Source: a virus
Length of the DNA: 27,806 bases
Strand: one strand, 5' to 3'
Virus record (IMG/VR): IMGVR_UViG_3300025012_000252
Coordinates: 1 to 27,806 of that record
In this document: positions 8,351-15,682 of the stretch, piece after piece
How the letters are laid out: every line of letters begins with the position of its first letter
How positions within the stretch are numbered: the first letter of the stretch is position 1
Notes under the pieces: generated by a model
What the model was told of the DNA's origin: nothing
What the model saw: only the letters and a program-made list of their open reading frames with translations
The model's database searches: none
Position numbers and translations under genes: made by a program

Positions 8351-9086
8351 AGGAGAAGGCGCAGGGGGAGAGGGAGAAGGGTCAGGCGGCGAAGGTGCGT
8401 CCGGAGGTTCTTCTACAGGAGAAGAAGGCGGTGAGGTAGATATTACCACTCTATTCCCCACTGAAATGGTCGAAGCTCGGAAGGCTGAACTTGCTGCAGC
8501 CAAAGCGGAAGAAGAGCGTCGAGCGGCACTTACTGACGAGCAACGGGCTGAGGAGGATCGGGTCAAGTCGGAGGAGGCAGCAAAGAACCAAGTCCCCGAA
8601 GAGTACGTGGATTTTACCGTCGAGGAAGGCGTCATCATCGACGCGGACCTTCTCGAAGAATTTAAGCCTCTGGCAAAGGAACTCGGGCTCACGCAGGAGA
8701 AAGCTCAGAAGCTCATCGACCTATCGGCAAAGCACAATCAGAAGATCATGGACGGCATTATTGCAGCACACGAGCAGCGGAAAGCGTCATGGCTCGAAGC
8801 AGCAAAGAAAGACCCGGAGATAGGCGCTGACATCAGCCTCTTTGATGACAAAGATCCGGAGTCGGTCAAAAAGTCTGTTGCGTTTCGTGCATTCAACACG
8901 ATTGCTGCAGGGGCTCCAGGGCTCAAGGCAATGGTTGATGAATTGGGAATCGGCAACCACCCTGAGTTTCTTCGCGTGTTCCATCGCATCGGCAAGAACA
9001 TGAGGGAGGACACTTTCGAGCAGGGCAAGGGCGGCGGCGGCGGGGAGAAGACCATTGCTAAATCTCTGTGGCCGGGAATGAATTAA
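8256..9086 (+). CDS. Capsid scaffolding protein with the shared leader
   Basis: The 276-residue protein is acidic and helical and sits in the scaffold position just before the capsid gene. Residues 1-27 form a longer version of the shared leader, ending RRLIFLLATAVLTT. They are followed by a Gly/Glu low-complexity segment (residues about 28-65), a charged coiled-coil region rich in Ala, Glu and Lys (about 70-115), and helices to a short end, KSLWPGMN, like the L-Y-P ending of podovirus scaffolds. Such proteins template prohead assembly from inside and then leave. I prefer ATG 8256 over the in-frame TTG at 8250 because AAAGGAGG at 8239-8246 has better spacing to ATG. The whole leader lies inside the upstream gene's 3' end. 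Confidence 0.82.
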   Translation: MKRNNDLSKTDTGRRLIFLLATAVLTTPGEGEGEGAGGEGEGSGGEGASGGSSTGEEGGEVDITTLFPTEMVEARKAELAAAKAEEERRAALTDEQRAEEDRVKSEEAAKNQVPEEYVDFTVEEGVIIDADLLEEFKPLAKELGLTQEKAQKLIDLSAKHNQKIMDGIIAAHEQRKASWLEAAKKDPEIGADISLFDDKDPESVKKSVAFRAFNTIAAGAPGLKAMVDELGIGNHPEFLRVFHRIGKNMREDTFEQGKGGGGGEKTIAKSLWPGMN

Positions 9087-9114
9087 TCAACTTAAAAAAG
9101 GGGGAAGTAAGTCA

Positions 9115-9324
9115 ATGACACAAAACGATATAGACAACAGGTTTAAGTATCACGCTCCAAAAGAAGGACAACCGGAGAAGTATACGGTCATTCGCAATAA
9201 GGCAAAAGAATTGGCTGAAATGGTCAATGATCTTTGTCCGGAAAGCAGAGAAAAATCTTTAGCCATAACGAGCTTAGAAGAGTGTTCCATGTGGGCAAAT
9301 GCTTCGATTGCAAGACACGAGTAG
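9115..9324 (+). CDS. Acb2/Tad1-like small protein, candidate cyclic-nucleotide sponge
   Basis: This 69-residue protein closely fits, from memory, the Acb2/Tad1 hairpin family. It has an N-terminal RFKYHAP, an IRNKAKELAEMVNDLCP helix, then SREKSLAITSLEECSMWANA and an I-A-R end. Characterised members form oligomers that bind cyclic oligonucleotide signals and so block CBASS or Thoeris defence. Conserved-looking positions include Y12, R27, K31, S44-R45-E46, L54-E55, W60 and R67. The ribosome binding site is GGGGGA near 9101. It lies between scaffold and capsid genes, a place where small proteins of this family often occur, so it would be made late and in quantity. Whether this one binds a ligand is unknown. 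It could equally keep a capsid-linked role. No signal peptide or leader is present. Confidence 0.72.
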   Translation: MTQNDIDNRFKYHAPKEGQPEKYTVIRNKAKELAEMVNDLCPESREKSLAITSLEECSMWANASIARHE

Positions 9325-9414
9325 CAACCAATCCAACAAAAAGGAGGGAAACGGTTTTATCAGTGGCGCAGCAGGAGGACCGAAACCATAAATCAAGTGA
9401 AAGGAGTACAACAG
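9325..9414 (+). other. Spacer with extra ribosome-binding-site-like sequences
   Basis: This 90-base gap holds AAAAAGGAGG near 9339-9348, AGGAGG near 9372-9377 and the true site AAGGAG at 9401-9406 for the capsid gene. The first two have no convincing start codon at a workable distance. A GTG at 9363 opens a frame that merely shadows the capsid gene. No promoter or hairpin stood out. Confidence 0.4.
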
Positions 9415-10452
9415 ATGAAAAGAAAATTTGTCATGGGAGCGGCTATCCTGACAACCACAGCCGCTGGTGCAACCGCTCTAACTCTTGCAGATTGGGCAAA
9501 GCGACTTGATCCGGACGGGAACGTTCCCAAGGTTGTCGAGATGCTTTCTCAGAAAAACGAGATTCTTGAAGACATGCTCTTTGTCGAGGGCAACCTTCCG
9601 ACGGGGCATCGTTCGACCATCAGAACCGGACTCCCTGAGGCAGCATGGCGGAAGCTGAACTATGGAACTCCGCAGTCCAAGTCTCAGACCGTCACTGTTG
9701 ACGACAACTGCGGCATGCTGGAAGCTCGGGGGCAGATTGACCTGAAACTTGCTGCTCTGAACGGCAACTCGGCAGCGTTCCGCCTCTCCGAAAACTCCGC
9801 CTTCCTGGAGGCAATGAATCAGGAGATGGCGGAAGCGGTCATCTATGGCGACACCGATGTCGATCCTGAGAAGTTCCTGGGCCTGGCTCCCCGCTTTTCC
9901 GACATCGGGGCAGGCGCTCCTTCCAATGCCGTGAACATCATCGATGCAGGCGGCGAAGGGTCCGACAATACCTCCATCTATTTCGTCGCCTGGGGAGAGG
10001 ATACCTGCCACGGCATATTCCCGAAAGGTTCGAAAGCCGGGATTGTTCATCAGGATCTTGGCGAAGGGGACGCCTTTGATGCAGCCGGGAATCGCTTTCG
10101 GGCGCTCATGGATCTCTGGCAGTGGGACTGCGGTCTTGTGCTCCGGGATTGGCGGTATGTCTCCCGTATCTGCAACATCGACGTTCCTCTCATCAGGACT
10201 GATGTCTCCTCCATGAAGGCGCTGCTCAACTTCCTGGTCGATGCAGAGGAGCGCATCCAGGATATGAACACCGGCAAGGTTGCTATCTACTGCAACCGCA
10301 CTATCCGGGCGGCTCTCCGCAAGGCGATCATCGAGAAGCTTTCCAACAACCTGACGGAAGAAACCGTCGCCGGCAAGCGGGTTACCATGTGGAACGGGAT
10401 TCCTGTTCGCATCGTGGACAAGATCCTGTTGACTGAGACTCGCGTCGTTTAA
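9415..10452 (+). CDS. Major capsid protein (Bbp17-like) with the shared leader
   Basis: The 345-residue product forms the capsid shell. After the leader MKRKFVMGAAILTT and a short Ala/Thr linker, the family core begins near residue 23 with TLADWAKRLDPDG. It continues with LSQKNEILEDMLFVEGNLPTGH, here cited by its ends only (about residues 45-66), then the patterns RTGLPEAAWRKLNYG, SENSAFLEAMNQ, GLAPRFSDIG, NIIDAGGEGSDNTSIYFVAWG and PKGSKAGIVHQDLGEGD. All are characteristic of the BPP-1-type capsid family. I chose ATG 9415 because AAGGAG at 9401-9406 is 8 bases away. An upstream in-frame GTG at 9397 lies before that site and is rejected. Relatives start close to the TLADWAKR block, so about 20 residues are extra. 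A strong hairpin follows the gene. Confidence 0.93.
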   Translation: MKRKFVMGAAILTTTAAGATALTLADWAKRLDPDGNVPKVVEMLSQKNEILEDMLFVEGNLPTGHRSTIRTGLPEAAWRKLNYGTPQSKSQTVTVDDNCGMLEARGQIDLKLAALNGNSAAFRLSENSAFLEAMNQEMAEAVIYGDTDVDPEKFLGLAPRFSDIGAGAPSNAVNIIDAGGEGSDNTSIYFVAWGEDTCHGIFPKGSKAGIVHQDLGEGDAFDAAGNRFRALMDLWQWDCGLVLRDWRYVSRICNIDVPLIRTDVSSMKALLNFLVDAEERIQDMNTGKVAIYCNRTIRAALRKAIIEKLSNNLTEETVAGKRVTMWNGIPVRIVDKILLTETRVV

Positions 10453-10478
10453 CCTGTGATTCTACTACCGTAGAAGAA

Positions 10479-10504
10479 GGGGCCGCTCTTTCGAGGGCGG
10501 TCCC
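10479..10504 (+). terminator. GC-rich hairpin after the capsid gene
   Basis: Ten bases at 10479-10488 (GGGGCCGCTC) pair with 10495-10504 (GGGCGGTCCC), including two G-T wobbles, around a 6-base loop. No U-run follows, so it may be a weak terminator or an mRNA-stabilising element. Hairpins directly after capsid genes are common in phages and help set high capsid expression relative to downstream genes. Confidence 0.6.
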
Positions 10505-10533
10505 ATAACCAAACAAAGAAGGGAGTAAAGACC

Positions 10534-11010
10534 ATGTTACGAAAACTGAAGCTCTTCCTCGCGGGAGCGATCATCACGACGATAATCGACAAGTTCAACG
10601 AGTTCTCCGACGCTCAGGCATTCACGACCGGGGCAAATACCTCGACGTTCTCCTTCGACACTCACGGCGCGGATATCGGCTCGGGCGAGAATCTGTATCT
10701 CGTCATTCAGTGCGATGTCACTTGCACGTCGAACGGCGCGGCAACTGTCAAATTCGCCTACGTCGAGGATGACCTTGCAGACCTTTCGACTGCTACCGTT
10801 CTGCACGAGACGGCTGCAATCGGTAAAGCAACGCTTGTCGCCGGGTACCAGGTGCTGAAGATGAAGATCCCCGCAAACACGAAGCGGTATGTGGGCGTTA
10901 CCTACACCGTCGCAACTGCAGACCTGACTGCCGGGAAGTTCTCCGCGTTCCTCTGTAAAGACATCACGGACGCAAAAACCCGGATGTATCCGGCTGGCTA
11001 TACCATTTAA
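10534..11010 (+). CDS. Bbp16-like capsid cement/decoration protein with the shared leader
   Basis: This 158-residue beta-rich protein matches the Bbp16 cement family, which binds the outside of the capsid lattice and stabilises it. Features seen are IIDKFNEFSDAQAFT at residues 17-31, a G-A-D-I-G-S-G-E-N-L-Y-L-V segment near 47-60, and a C-terminal KRYVGVTYTV...AGKFSAFL...YPAGYTI pattern. Relatives usually begin directly at M-[IL]-[IL]-D-K-x-x-x-F-S-D-A-Q. Here that start is preceded by MLRKLKLFLAGAIITT, and the residue where the initiator would be is Thr encoded by ACG. AAGGGAG at 10519-10525 serves ATG 10534. It follows the capsid gene, as expected. Confidence 0.82.
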   Translation: MLRKLKLFLAGAIITTIIDKFNEFSDAQAFTTGANTSTFSFDTHGADIGSGENLYLVIQCDVTCTSNGAATVKFAYVEDDLADLSTATVLHETAAIGKATLVAGYQVLKMKIPANTKRYVGVTYTVATADLTAGKFSAFLCKDITDAKTRMYPAGYTI

Positions 11011-11034
11011 CGAATGACGGGAAGGAGGTAACTC

Positions 11035-11424
11035 ATGCCGTTTTATAAGGCACTCAAGACAGGATGGGACGGACGGCGCATCCGGAAGCAAGGCGCGGTC
11101 TTTCCGTTTGATGGTCCGAAAGGGTCATGGATGGCGGAATGTGACCAGGCAGGCAACATCAAGGCCGGGGAGCCGACGATTGTTCCTCAACGCGATGTCA
11201 GGGCGGGAGCAAGTAAGTCGACGGGGAAATCGCGGAACGAACTCCGTGATCAACTTCGGGAACTGAAGATCAGCTTTCCTGCAACTGCCGGCGCCGTGCA
11301 ACTGGCGGAACTGCTCCGTCAACATCAAGAAGGCGGTCCGGTTGAACCGAAGGCACCGGCAGAGGGAGATACATCAACTCCTGAAAGCGGCACCAAAGGG
11401 ACCGGCGACACGGACGTAATTTAA
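11035..11424 (+). CDS. Small structural protein with an HeH/SAP-like C-terminal motif
   Basis: This 129-residue protein has three parts. Residues about 1-60 are a compact basic region (KALKTGWDGRRIRKQGAVF...FDGPKGSWM). Residues about 61-100 hold a helix-extended loop-helix-like pattern, RDQLRELKISFPATAGAVQ then LAELLRQH, as found in HeH, LEM or SAP-type domains that bind nucleic acid or protein. The last 30 residues are a flexible Pro/Thr/Gly/Glu tail. Proteins of this build commonly follow decoration proteins in phage head operons, often with unknown function. GGAAGGAGGT just before ATG 11035 is one of the strongest ribosome binding sites in the window. I infer a structural or assembly role. 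Confidence 0.6.
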   Translation: MPFYKALKTGWDGRRIRKQGAVFPFDGPKGSWMAECDQAGNIKAGEPTIVPQRDVRAGASKSTGKSRNELRDQLRELKISFPATAGAVQLAELLRQHQEGGPVEPKAPAEGDTSTPESGTKGTGDTDVI

Positions 11425-11462
11425 CCCGCTTAGGCGGCATTCTTCACGGAAGGAGAGACAGC

Positions 11463-11852
11463 ATGAAGAAGCTCAACATTTACACCTTGCTAGCGGTTGT
11501 GGCAGCGCTCCTGATGACGTGTGCTCTTGCATTCGGACAGGGCAAGGCGGAAAGGTATTTCGACGGTAGCGGGGAGACGGTGGACGGATTTGCAGTCAAG
11601 TCCATTACCCACTATCCCCACACAAAGGCAAACGTCACGGTCCCTCTCGCGGCAAGTGGGACTTCCACCGTTGCAAAGTTCTGTGCTTTCTGCACTAAGG
11701 CATTGACGGTCATGTTAAACGGCACTGGTGATGCCCGGACTATACCCGCAAATACCGAATACTGCCGAACGGTCAGAAGGGGGGTGACTTCTCTTGTATT
11801 TGGGGGAGCCTCGTCCGCCTCGACAAATATTCAATTTGAACGCGGATATTAA
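11463..11852 (+). CDS. Small secreted-looking phage protein (signal peptide plus beta-rich domain)
   Basis: The 129-residue product begins with a classic Sec signal peptide, MKKLNIYTLLAVVAALLMTC followed by ALA-FG, with cleavage likely near residues 23-25. The mature part is Thr/Ser/Gly-rich with scattered Cys and short beta-like segments, ending TSLVFGGASSASTNIQFERGY. Similar endings occur in small head- or neck-associated phage proteins, but I cannot name a family. The signal sequence ends with M-T-C, echoing the [LIVM]-T-[TC] end of the shared leader on six other virion proteins, so it could be a stretched variant rather than a secretion signal. GGAAGGAGAG lies just upstream of ATG 11463. 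A terminator-like hairpin follows. Confidence 0.6.
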   Translation: MKKLNIYTLLAVVAALLMTCALAFGQGKAERYFDGSGETVDGFAVKSITHYPHTKANVTVPLAASGTSTVAKFCAFCTKALTVMLNGTGDARTIPANTEYCRTVRRGVTSLVFGGASSASTNIQFERGY

Positions 11853-11874
11853 TCGATCCATTACCTGTTGATAG

Positions 11875-11906
11875 AACGCCGGGGCTTTCCGGTTCCGGCG
11901 TTTTCT
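11875..11906 (+). terminator. Rho-independent terminator
   Basis: AACGCCGG at 11875-11882 pairs perfectly with CCGGCGTT at 11895-11902 across a 12-base loop, and the right arm runs into a short T-rich tract (TTTTCTT). It sits in the 90-base gap after the secreted-looking protein and marks the likely end of the head transcript, although partial read-through into the tail genes is plausible. Confidence 0.75.
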
Positions 11907-11942
11907 TGAGCAGGTAAACGAAACGAAGAGGGGAGGCGAATT

Positions 11943-12314
11943 ATGGGGGGTGCGGCTGATGAGCATAAATGCGCGAAGGAATATGAATTCGGTGAAATAT
12001 CTACGACTCTCAGATTTTTCCAAGATGCAGAAATGCGGCGGGAAAAACGCGATGAGAAGATGCTTGAAACAATGGAAACTATCGCGGCACAGGGAGCAAC
12101 GATTCAATCCCATGCAGAAACTTTAGCTCGTCATGACAAATCCCACAGAGAAGCATTCTCCCGTATTCGCAGCCTCGAATCTCCGATAGGCCGTCTCTTT
12201 ATGGGAAAGAAAGGTCCGTACATCCTGGCCGTGCTGGTTGCCGGCTTTTTGGTCGGGCTGGGGTCAAATTATGAGGCAGTCGCAAAACTGGCGGTAAAGG
12301 TTGTATTCGGATAA
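11943..12314 (+). CDS. Coiled-coil protein with one C-terminal membrane segment
   Basis: This 123-residue protein has a charged helical N-terminal region (about residues 25-80, including EMRREKRDEKMLETMETIAA) that looks like a coiled coil, then one hydrophobic segment near residues 91-107 (YILAVLVAGFLVGLG) and a short tail. This coiled coil plus tail anchor resembles XhlA-type hemolysin-associated proteins and some accessory holins. It is the only single-span membrane protein of this kind in the window, so it is a candidate lysis-accessory protein. However, it lies far from the lysozyme gene and directly before tail tubular A, so a virion or membrane-contact role is equally possible. A strong GAGGGGAGG site precedes ATG 11943. 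Confidence 0.6.
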   Translation: MGGAADEHKCAKEYEFGEISTTLRFFQDAEMRREKRDEKMLETMETIAAQGATIQSHAETLARHDKSHREAFSRIRSLESPIGRLFMGKKGPYILAVLVAGFLVGLGSNYEAVAKLAVKVVFG

Positions 12315-12332
12315 TCGGAAGGAGTCACGCTC

Positions 12333-12959
12333 ATGGCAAAAGATGACGTAGCAATCGGCAATCTGACGCTTTCCCGGATAGGAATCACGCTGAAAATCGA
12401 TTCTCTCGATCAGCGGGTCAAGGAAGCGATCGAACTCAAGAACGTGTTTGAAGAAACTCGGGACCGGGTTCTTTCCGCTGCTCCATGGCCGTTCGCTCGG
12501 AAACTGGAAACTCTGCAGCTTACCGGGGCGACTCCTCTCAAGTGGGCCTATCGCTATCAGTACCCGAACAACTGCATCGCGGTTCGGGCGGTGCATCCTC
12601 CTATTGGCGCCGGCATGTCGAAGGAATCCTATCGGCGGTCCCTGAGTCAAAACAAGATCCCTTTTGAAGTCGAAATTGACGGCGACGATTCGCAGACCAT
12701 TTGCACCGATCAGGAAAACGCGATCATCGAGTTTACTGTCCGGGTGACAAATCCGATGCGGTTCAATGCAAGCTTCACTTCCTGCTTTGCGTGGGCTCTT
12801 GCTGCTGAGGTTGCTCTCCCTCTGGCAAAGGGTATCGATTACGCAAAGAATGCGGCGGCGGCATACGAGAAGGAGCTTCTTGAGGCATCAGCGCGAGCGT
12901 TCAATGAAGAGCTTACGCCTGAACCTCCGGATTCTGAATTTGTCAGGGCGCGGCTGTGA
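12333..12959 (+). CDS. Tail tubular protein A (T7 gp11-like)
   Basis: The 208-residue protein matches the gp11-type adaptor that forms a ring between portal and nozzle in short-tailed phages. Typical features are an early N-L-x-L-x-x-I-G (NLTLSRIG), a helix ending in the ETRDRVLSAAPWPFAR pattern near residues 39-56, the W-A-Y-R-Y-Q-Y-P-N-N-C block near 71-81, and a C-terminal helical region. The length is normal. GGAAGGAG lies upstream of ATG 12333, 18 bases after the previous stop. A perfect 14-base palindrome follows within the gap to the next gene. No leader is present. Confidence 0.88.
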   Translation: MAKDDVAIGNLTLSRIGITLKIDSLDQRVKEAIELKNVFEETRDRVLSAAPWPFARKLETLQLTGATPLKWAYRYQYPNNCIAVRAVHPPIGAGMSKESYRRSLSQNKIPFEVEIDGDDSQTICTDQENAIIEFTVRVTNPMRFNASFTSCFAWALAAEVALPLAKGIDYAKNAAAAYEKELLEASARAFNEELTPEPPDSEFVRARL

Positions 12960-12966
12960 AATTGTC

Positions 12967-12980
12967 AAATTGCGCAATTT
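12967..12980. promoter_or_regulatory. Perfect 14-base palindrome between the tail tubular genes
   Basis: AAATTGCGCAATTT is its own reverse complement and lies in the 59-base gap between tail tubular A and B. TTGTCA at 12962-12967 resembles a -35 element, but the sequence 17 bases on is a poor -10 match. The palindrome could be an operator, a small RNA hairpin or chance. AT-rich palindromes this long are not common in this GC-rich setting. Confidence 0.35.
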
Positions 12981-13018
12981 TGCAAACTGAACTTTCATGC
13001 TTGAGCGGGAGGCTTTGA

Positions 13019-15682
13019 ATGACGGCAATAGCGCAACCTTCATTTACCACTGGTGAGCTTTCCCCTTCCCTTCAGGCTCGGGTCGATCTGGCTCGATATT
13101 ATACCGGTCTGCGAACGTGCCGGAATTTTATCGTCCGTCCGTACGGTGGGGTCATGAACCGGTCGGGATCTATCTTCTGTCTGGAAGTGAAGGACTCGAC
13201 GAAGAAGGTCCGTCTCGTCGAGTTCATTGTTTCGTCTACTCAGGCGTACATCCTTGAAGTTGGTCCGCTTTATACCCGATTCATCAATGCCGGTGCATAC
13301 GTCAAGGTTGGCGGGGTTCCCGTCGAGGTTGCGACTCCGTACCTGGAAGATGATCTTGCTCTCCTGAAGTGGGTTCAGTCCATCGACGTTCTGACCATCT
13401 GTCATCAAAACTACAAACAGCAACAACTCAGCCGGCTTTCTTCAACGTCCTGGACACTGACGGAATTTGCCAACGCGGAAGGTCCCTTTCAAGAAATCAA
13501 CGTTGACACGTCGAAAACGCTCTATGCCAGCGCAGTGACCGGCAATGTGACGGTAACGGCAGCTGAGGACATCTTCACGGCGGACATGGTCGGTCAGATG
13601 CTTTACATCGAACAGGCGCCGGACCACGTAACGAGCAAGTGGGAAGTGGCGAAGGCGATGGTTGTCAACGACGTTCGTCGAGCTGGGTCGAATTACTACC
13701 AGGCGCTGACTTCAGGCACAACGGGAACTGTTCGACCGGAGACGGCTGACGGTACGGAGCGGGACGGAGATCCGGGGGTAACCTGGCAATACCTTCATAA
13801 CGGATTTGGCACTATTCGAATAACAGGATTTACATCGGCAAAGATCGTTACAGGAACGGTGCTTTTGCGCCTCCCCGATTCCGTGCTGACTGCGACACAG
13901 GTCCGCAACGTAACCGGAGTCACTGCTTACGATCCGGATACAACGCCGGCAAGCGGAGACGAGTATGCAATCGTCGAGATCCTTGCTCATGGATTCCAGA
14001 CAGGCGACTCGGTAACGTTTGCAGCCGTGGGCGGGTCAACGGAACTCAACGGGGTGAGGCAAGTTGTTGTTACTGATGCAAATCATGTTCGGGTAAATGT
14101 CGAAGTGACGAATGTCTACACTGCTGGCGGTACGGCTACGCGGACCTTGACGGCGGTTCCTACCTACAAATGGGCGCTGGAGGCGTGGGGTGGAGATCAG
14201 AAGTATCCGACGACGACGACGTACTATCAGCAACGACAGATATTCGGCGGGACTGCCGGACTGCCGCATACGGTCTGGATGTCACGAAGCGGCGGGTTCC
14301 TGGATTTTGGCCGGTCTATCCCTGAAATGGATGATGACGGTATCACCTTTGCCGTAGTTTCCGAGAAACTGAACGAGATCCGTCATTTCGTCCGCATGAA
14401 AAACCTGATTGCGCTCACGTCCGAAGCGGCGTGGATGATTACGAAGGAGCAGGGAAACCGGATTCCGATCACCGATCCGCAAGAAGACGGCGGGGCTTCT
14501 CACGTTCGACCGTTAAAGATTGGCAAGAAGGCTATCTATGTCGAGGCGAACGGAAGCGCAATCCGTTCTCTCGGGTATGAATTCAGCTCTGATGCTTACG
14601 AAGGAATGGACCTGACAATGACCGGCTCACATCTCTTTGACGGGCGGACGGTCGTTGATTGGGCATATCAGAAGAATCCGTTCCGGTGCGTCTGGATTGT
14701 GCTCGACAATGGCGCACTTCTCGGGCTGACGTATCTTCCAGATCAAGAGGTCATTGGCTGGCATCGGCATGACACGGACGGCGGCTATTTTGAGTCTGTC
14801 GCGTGTATCCCTGAATGGAACGAGGATGTTGTGTATGTTGTCGTCCGTCGGCTGATAGATGGAACATGGAAGCGATACATCGAGAAGTTTGCTTCACGGA
14901 TGTTCACAGACATCAACGACGCTTTCTTTGTCGATTCCGGGCTCACGTATGACGGGCGGACGGCTGGAGCCGGGGTGACATTCACCTTGTCCGGTGGGAC
15001 GGAATGGACTCACGAAGAATCGCTTACGTTCACGACAACGACAAATTTCTTTGTTGGCGCCTCCGACGTGGGGGACATGATCGTTCTGCACGATGCGGAC
15101 GGCGAAGCTCTCCGACTGACAATTCTCGGCTACACGTCGGCAAAGGTGGTCACGGTATCGGCAAATCGGACGGTCCCCGCGGAGTTCAGGGCCATAGCAT
15201 CGACCGGCTTCCAGGTGGCACGGAACACGTTCACCGGATTGGATCACCTGGAAGGGGAAACTATTTCGATCCTGGCAGACGGCAACGTCGAGACTCAACA
15301 GGTTGTAGCAAACGGTTCTTTTGCACTGGCGAATCCGGCGATTGTGGTGCATGCAGGGTTGCCGATTGAAGCAGACCTTGAGACGCTTGACATCAATGTT
15401 CAGGGTCAGTCGATACAGGACCGGGTAAAGAATGTGAAGAGCGTCACGCTGCTGGTAGAAAAAACAAGAGGCCTTCTTGCCGGTCCCGATGCCGATCATC
15501 TCCTCGAGTACATGCCGGATATGTCCGGGGAGTACGACATGCCAGTCGAACTGAAGACAGGCGCCATAGAGATGAACATCATCTCGGATTGGTCGAAAGG
15601 CGGACGGGTGCTCGTGCGACAGAGCGATCCCCTCCCCGCTTCCATCCTGGGGGCAGTCCCGGAGGTAACCATCGGTGGGTAA
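13019..15682 (+). CDS. Tail tubular protein B (T7 gp12-like nozzle)
   Basis: The 887-residue protein fits the gp12 nozzle family, which forms the lower part of the short tail and the attachment point for fibres. The N-terminus is diagnostic: PSFTTGELSPSLQARVDLARYYTGL, here by its ends (residues about 7-31), then RNFIVRPYGGVMNRSG. Further family-like patterns are YYQQRQIFGG near residue 402, VWMSRSGGFLDFG near 420, EKLNEIRHFVRMKNLIALT near 445-465, and SYEF-like plus DLTMTGSHLF near 535. GGGAGG at 13008-13013 precedes ATG 13019. The stop overlaps the next start by 8 bases. The length is somewhat above T7 gp12, with two beta-rich insertions. Confidence 0.9.
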   Translation: MTAIAQPSFTTGELSPSLQARVDLARYYTGLRTCRNFIVRPYGGVMNRSGSIFCLEVKDSTKKVRLVEFIVSSTQAYILEVGPLYTRFINAGAYVKVGGVPVEVATPYLEDDLALLKWVQSIDVLTICHQNYKQQQLSRLSSTSWTLTEFANAEGPFQEINVDTSKTLYASAVTGNVTVTAAEDIFTADMVGQMLYIEQAPDHVTSKWEVAKAMVVNDVRRAGSNYYQALTSGTTGTVRPETADGTERDGDPGVTWQYLHNGFGTIRITGFTSAKIVTGTVLLRLPDSVLTATQVRNVTGVTAYDPDTTPASGDEYAIVEILAHGFQTGDSVTFAAVGGSTELNGVRQVVVTDANHVRVNVEVTNVYTAGGTATRTLTAVPTYKWALEAWGGDQKYPTTTTYYQQRQIFGGTAGLPHTVWMSRSGGFLDFGRSIPEMDDDGITFAVVSEKLNEIRHFVRMKNLIALTSEAAWMITKEQGNRIPITDPQEDGGASHVRPLKIGKKAIYVEANGSAIRSLGYEFSSDAYEGMDLTMTGSHLFDGRTVVDWAYQKNPFRCVWIVLDNGALLGLTYLPDQEVIGWHRHDTDGGYFESVACIPEWNEDVVYVVVRRLIDGTWKRYIEKFASRMFTDINDAFFVDSGLTYDGRTAGAGVTFTLSGGTEWTHEESLTFTTTTNFFVGASDVGDMIVLHDADGEALRLTILGYTSAKVVTVSANRTVPAEFRAIASTGFQVARNTFTGLDHLEGETISILADGNVETQQVVANGSFALANPAIVVHAGLPIEADLETLDINVQGQSIQDRVKNVKSVTLLVEKTRGLLAGPDADHLLEYMPDMSGEYDMPVELKTGAIEMNIISDWSKGGRVLVRQSDPLPASILGAVPEVTIGG

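Noticed and set aside
9397-9414. Upstream GTG start for the capsid gene
   Set aside because: It lies before the ribosome binding site at 9401-9406, which is ideally placed for ATG 9415.
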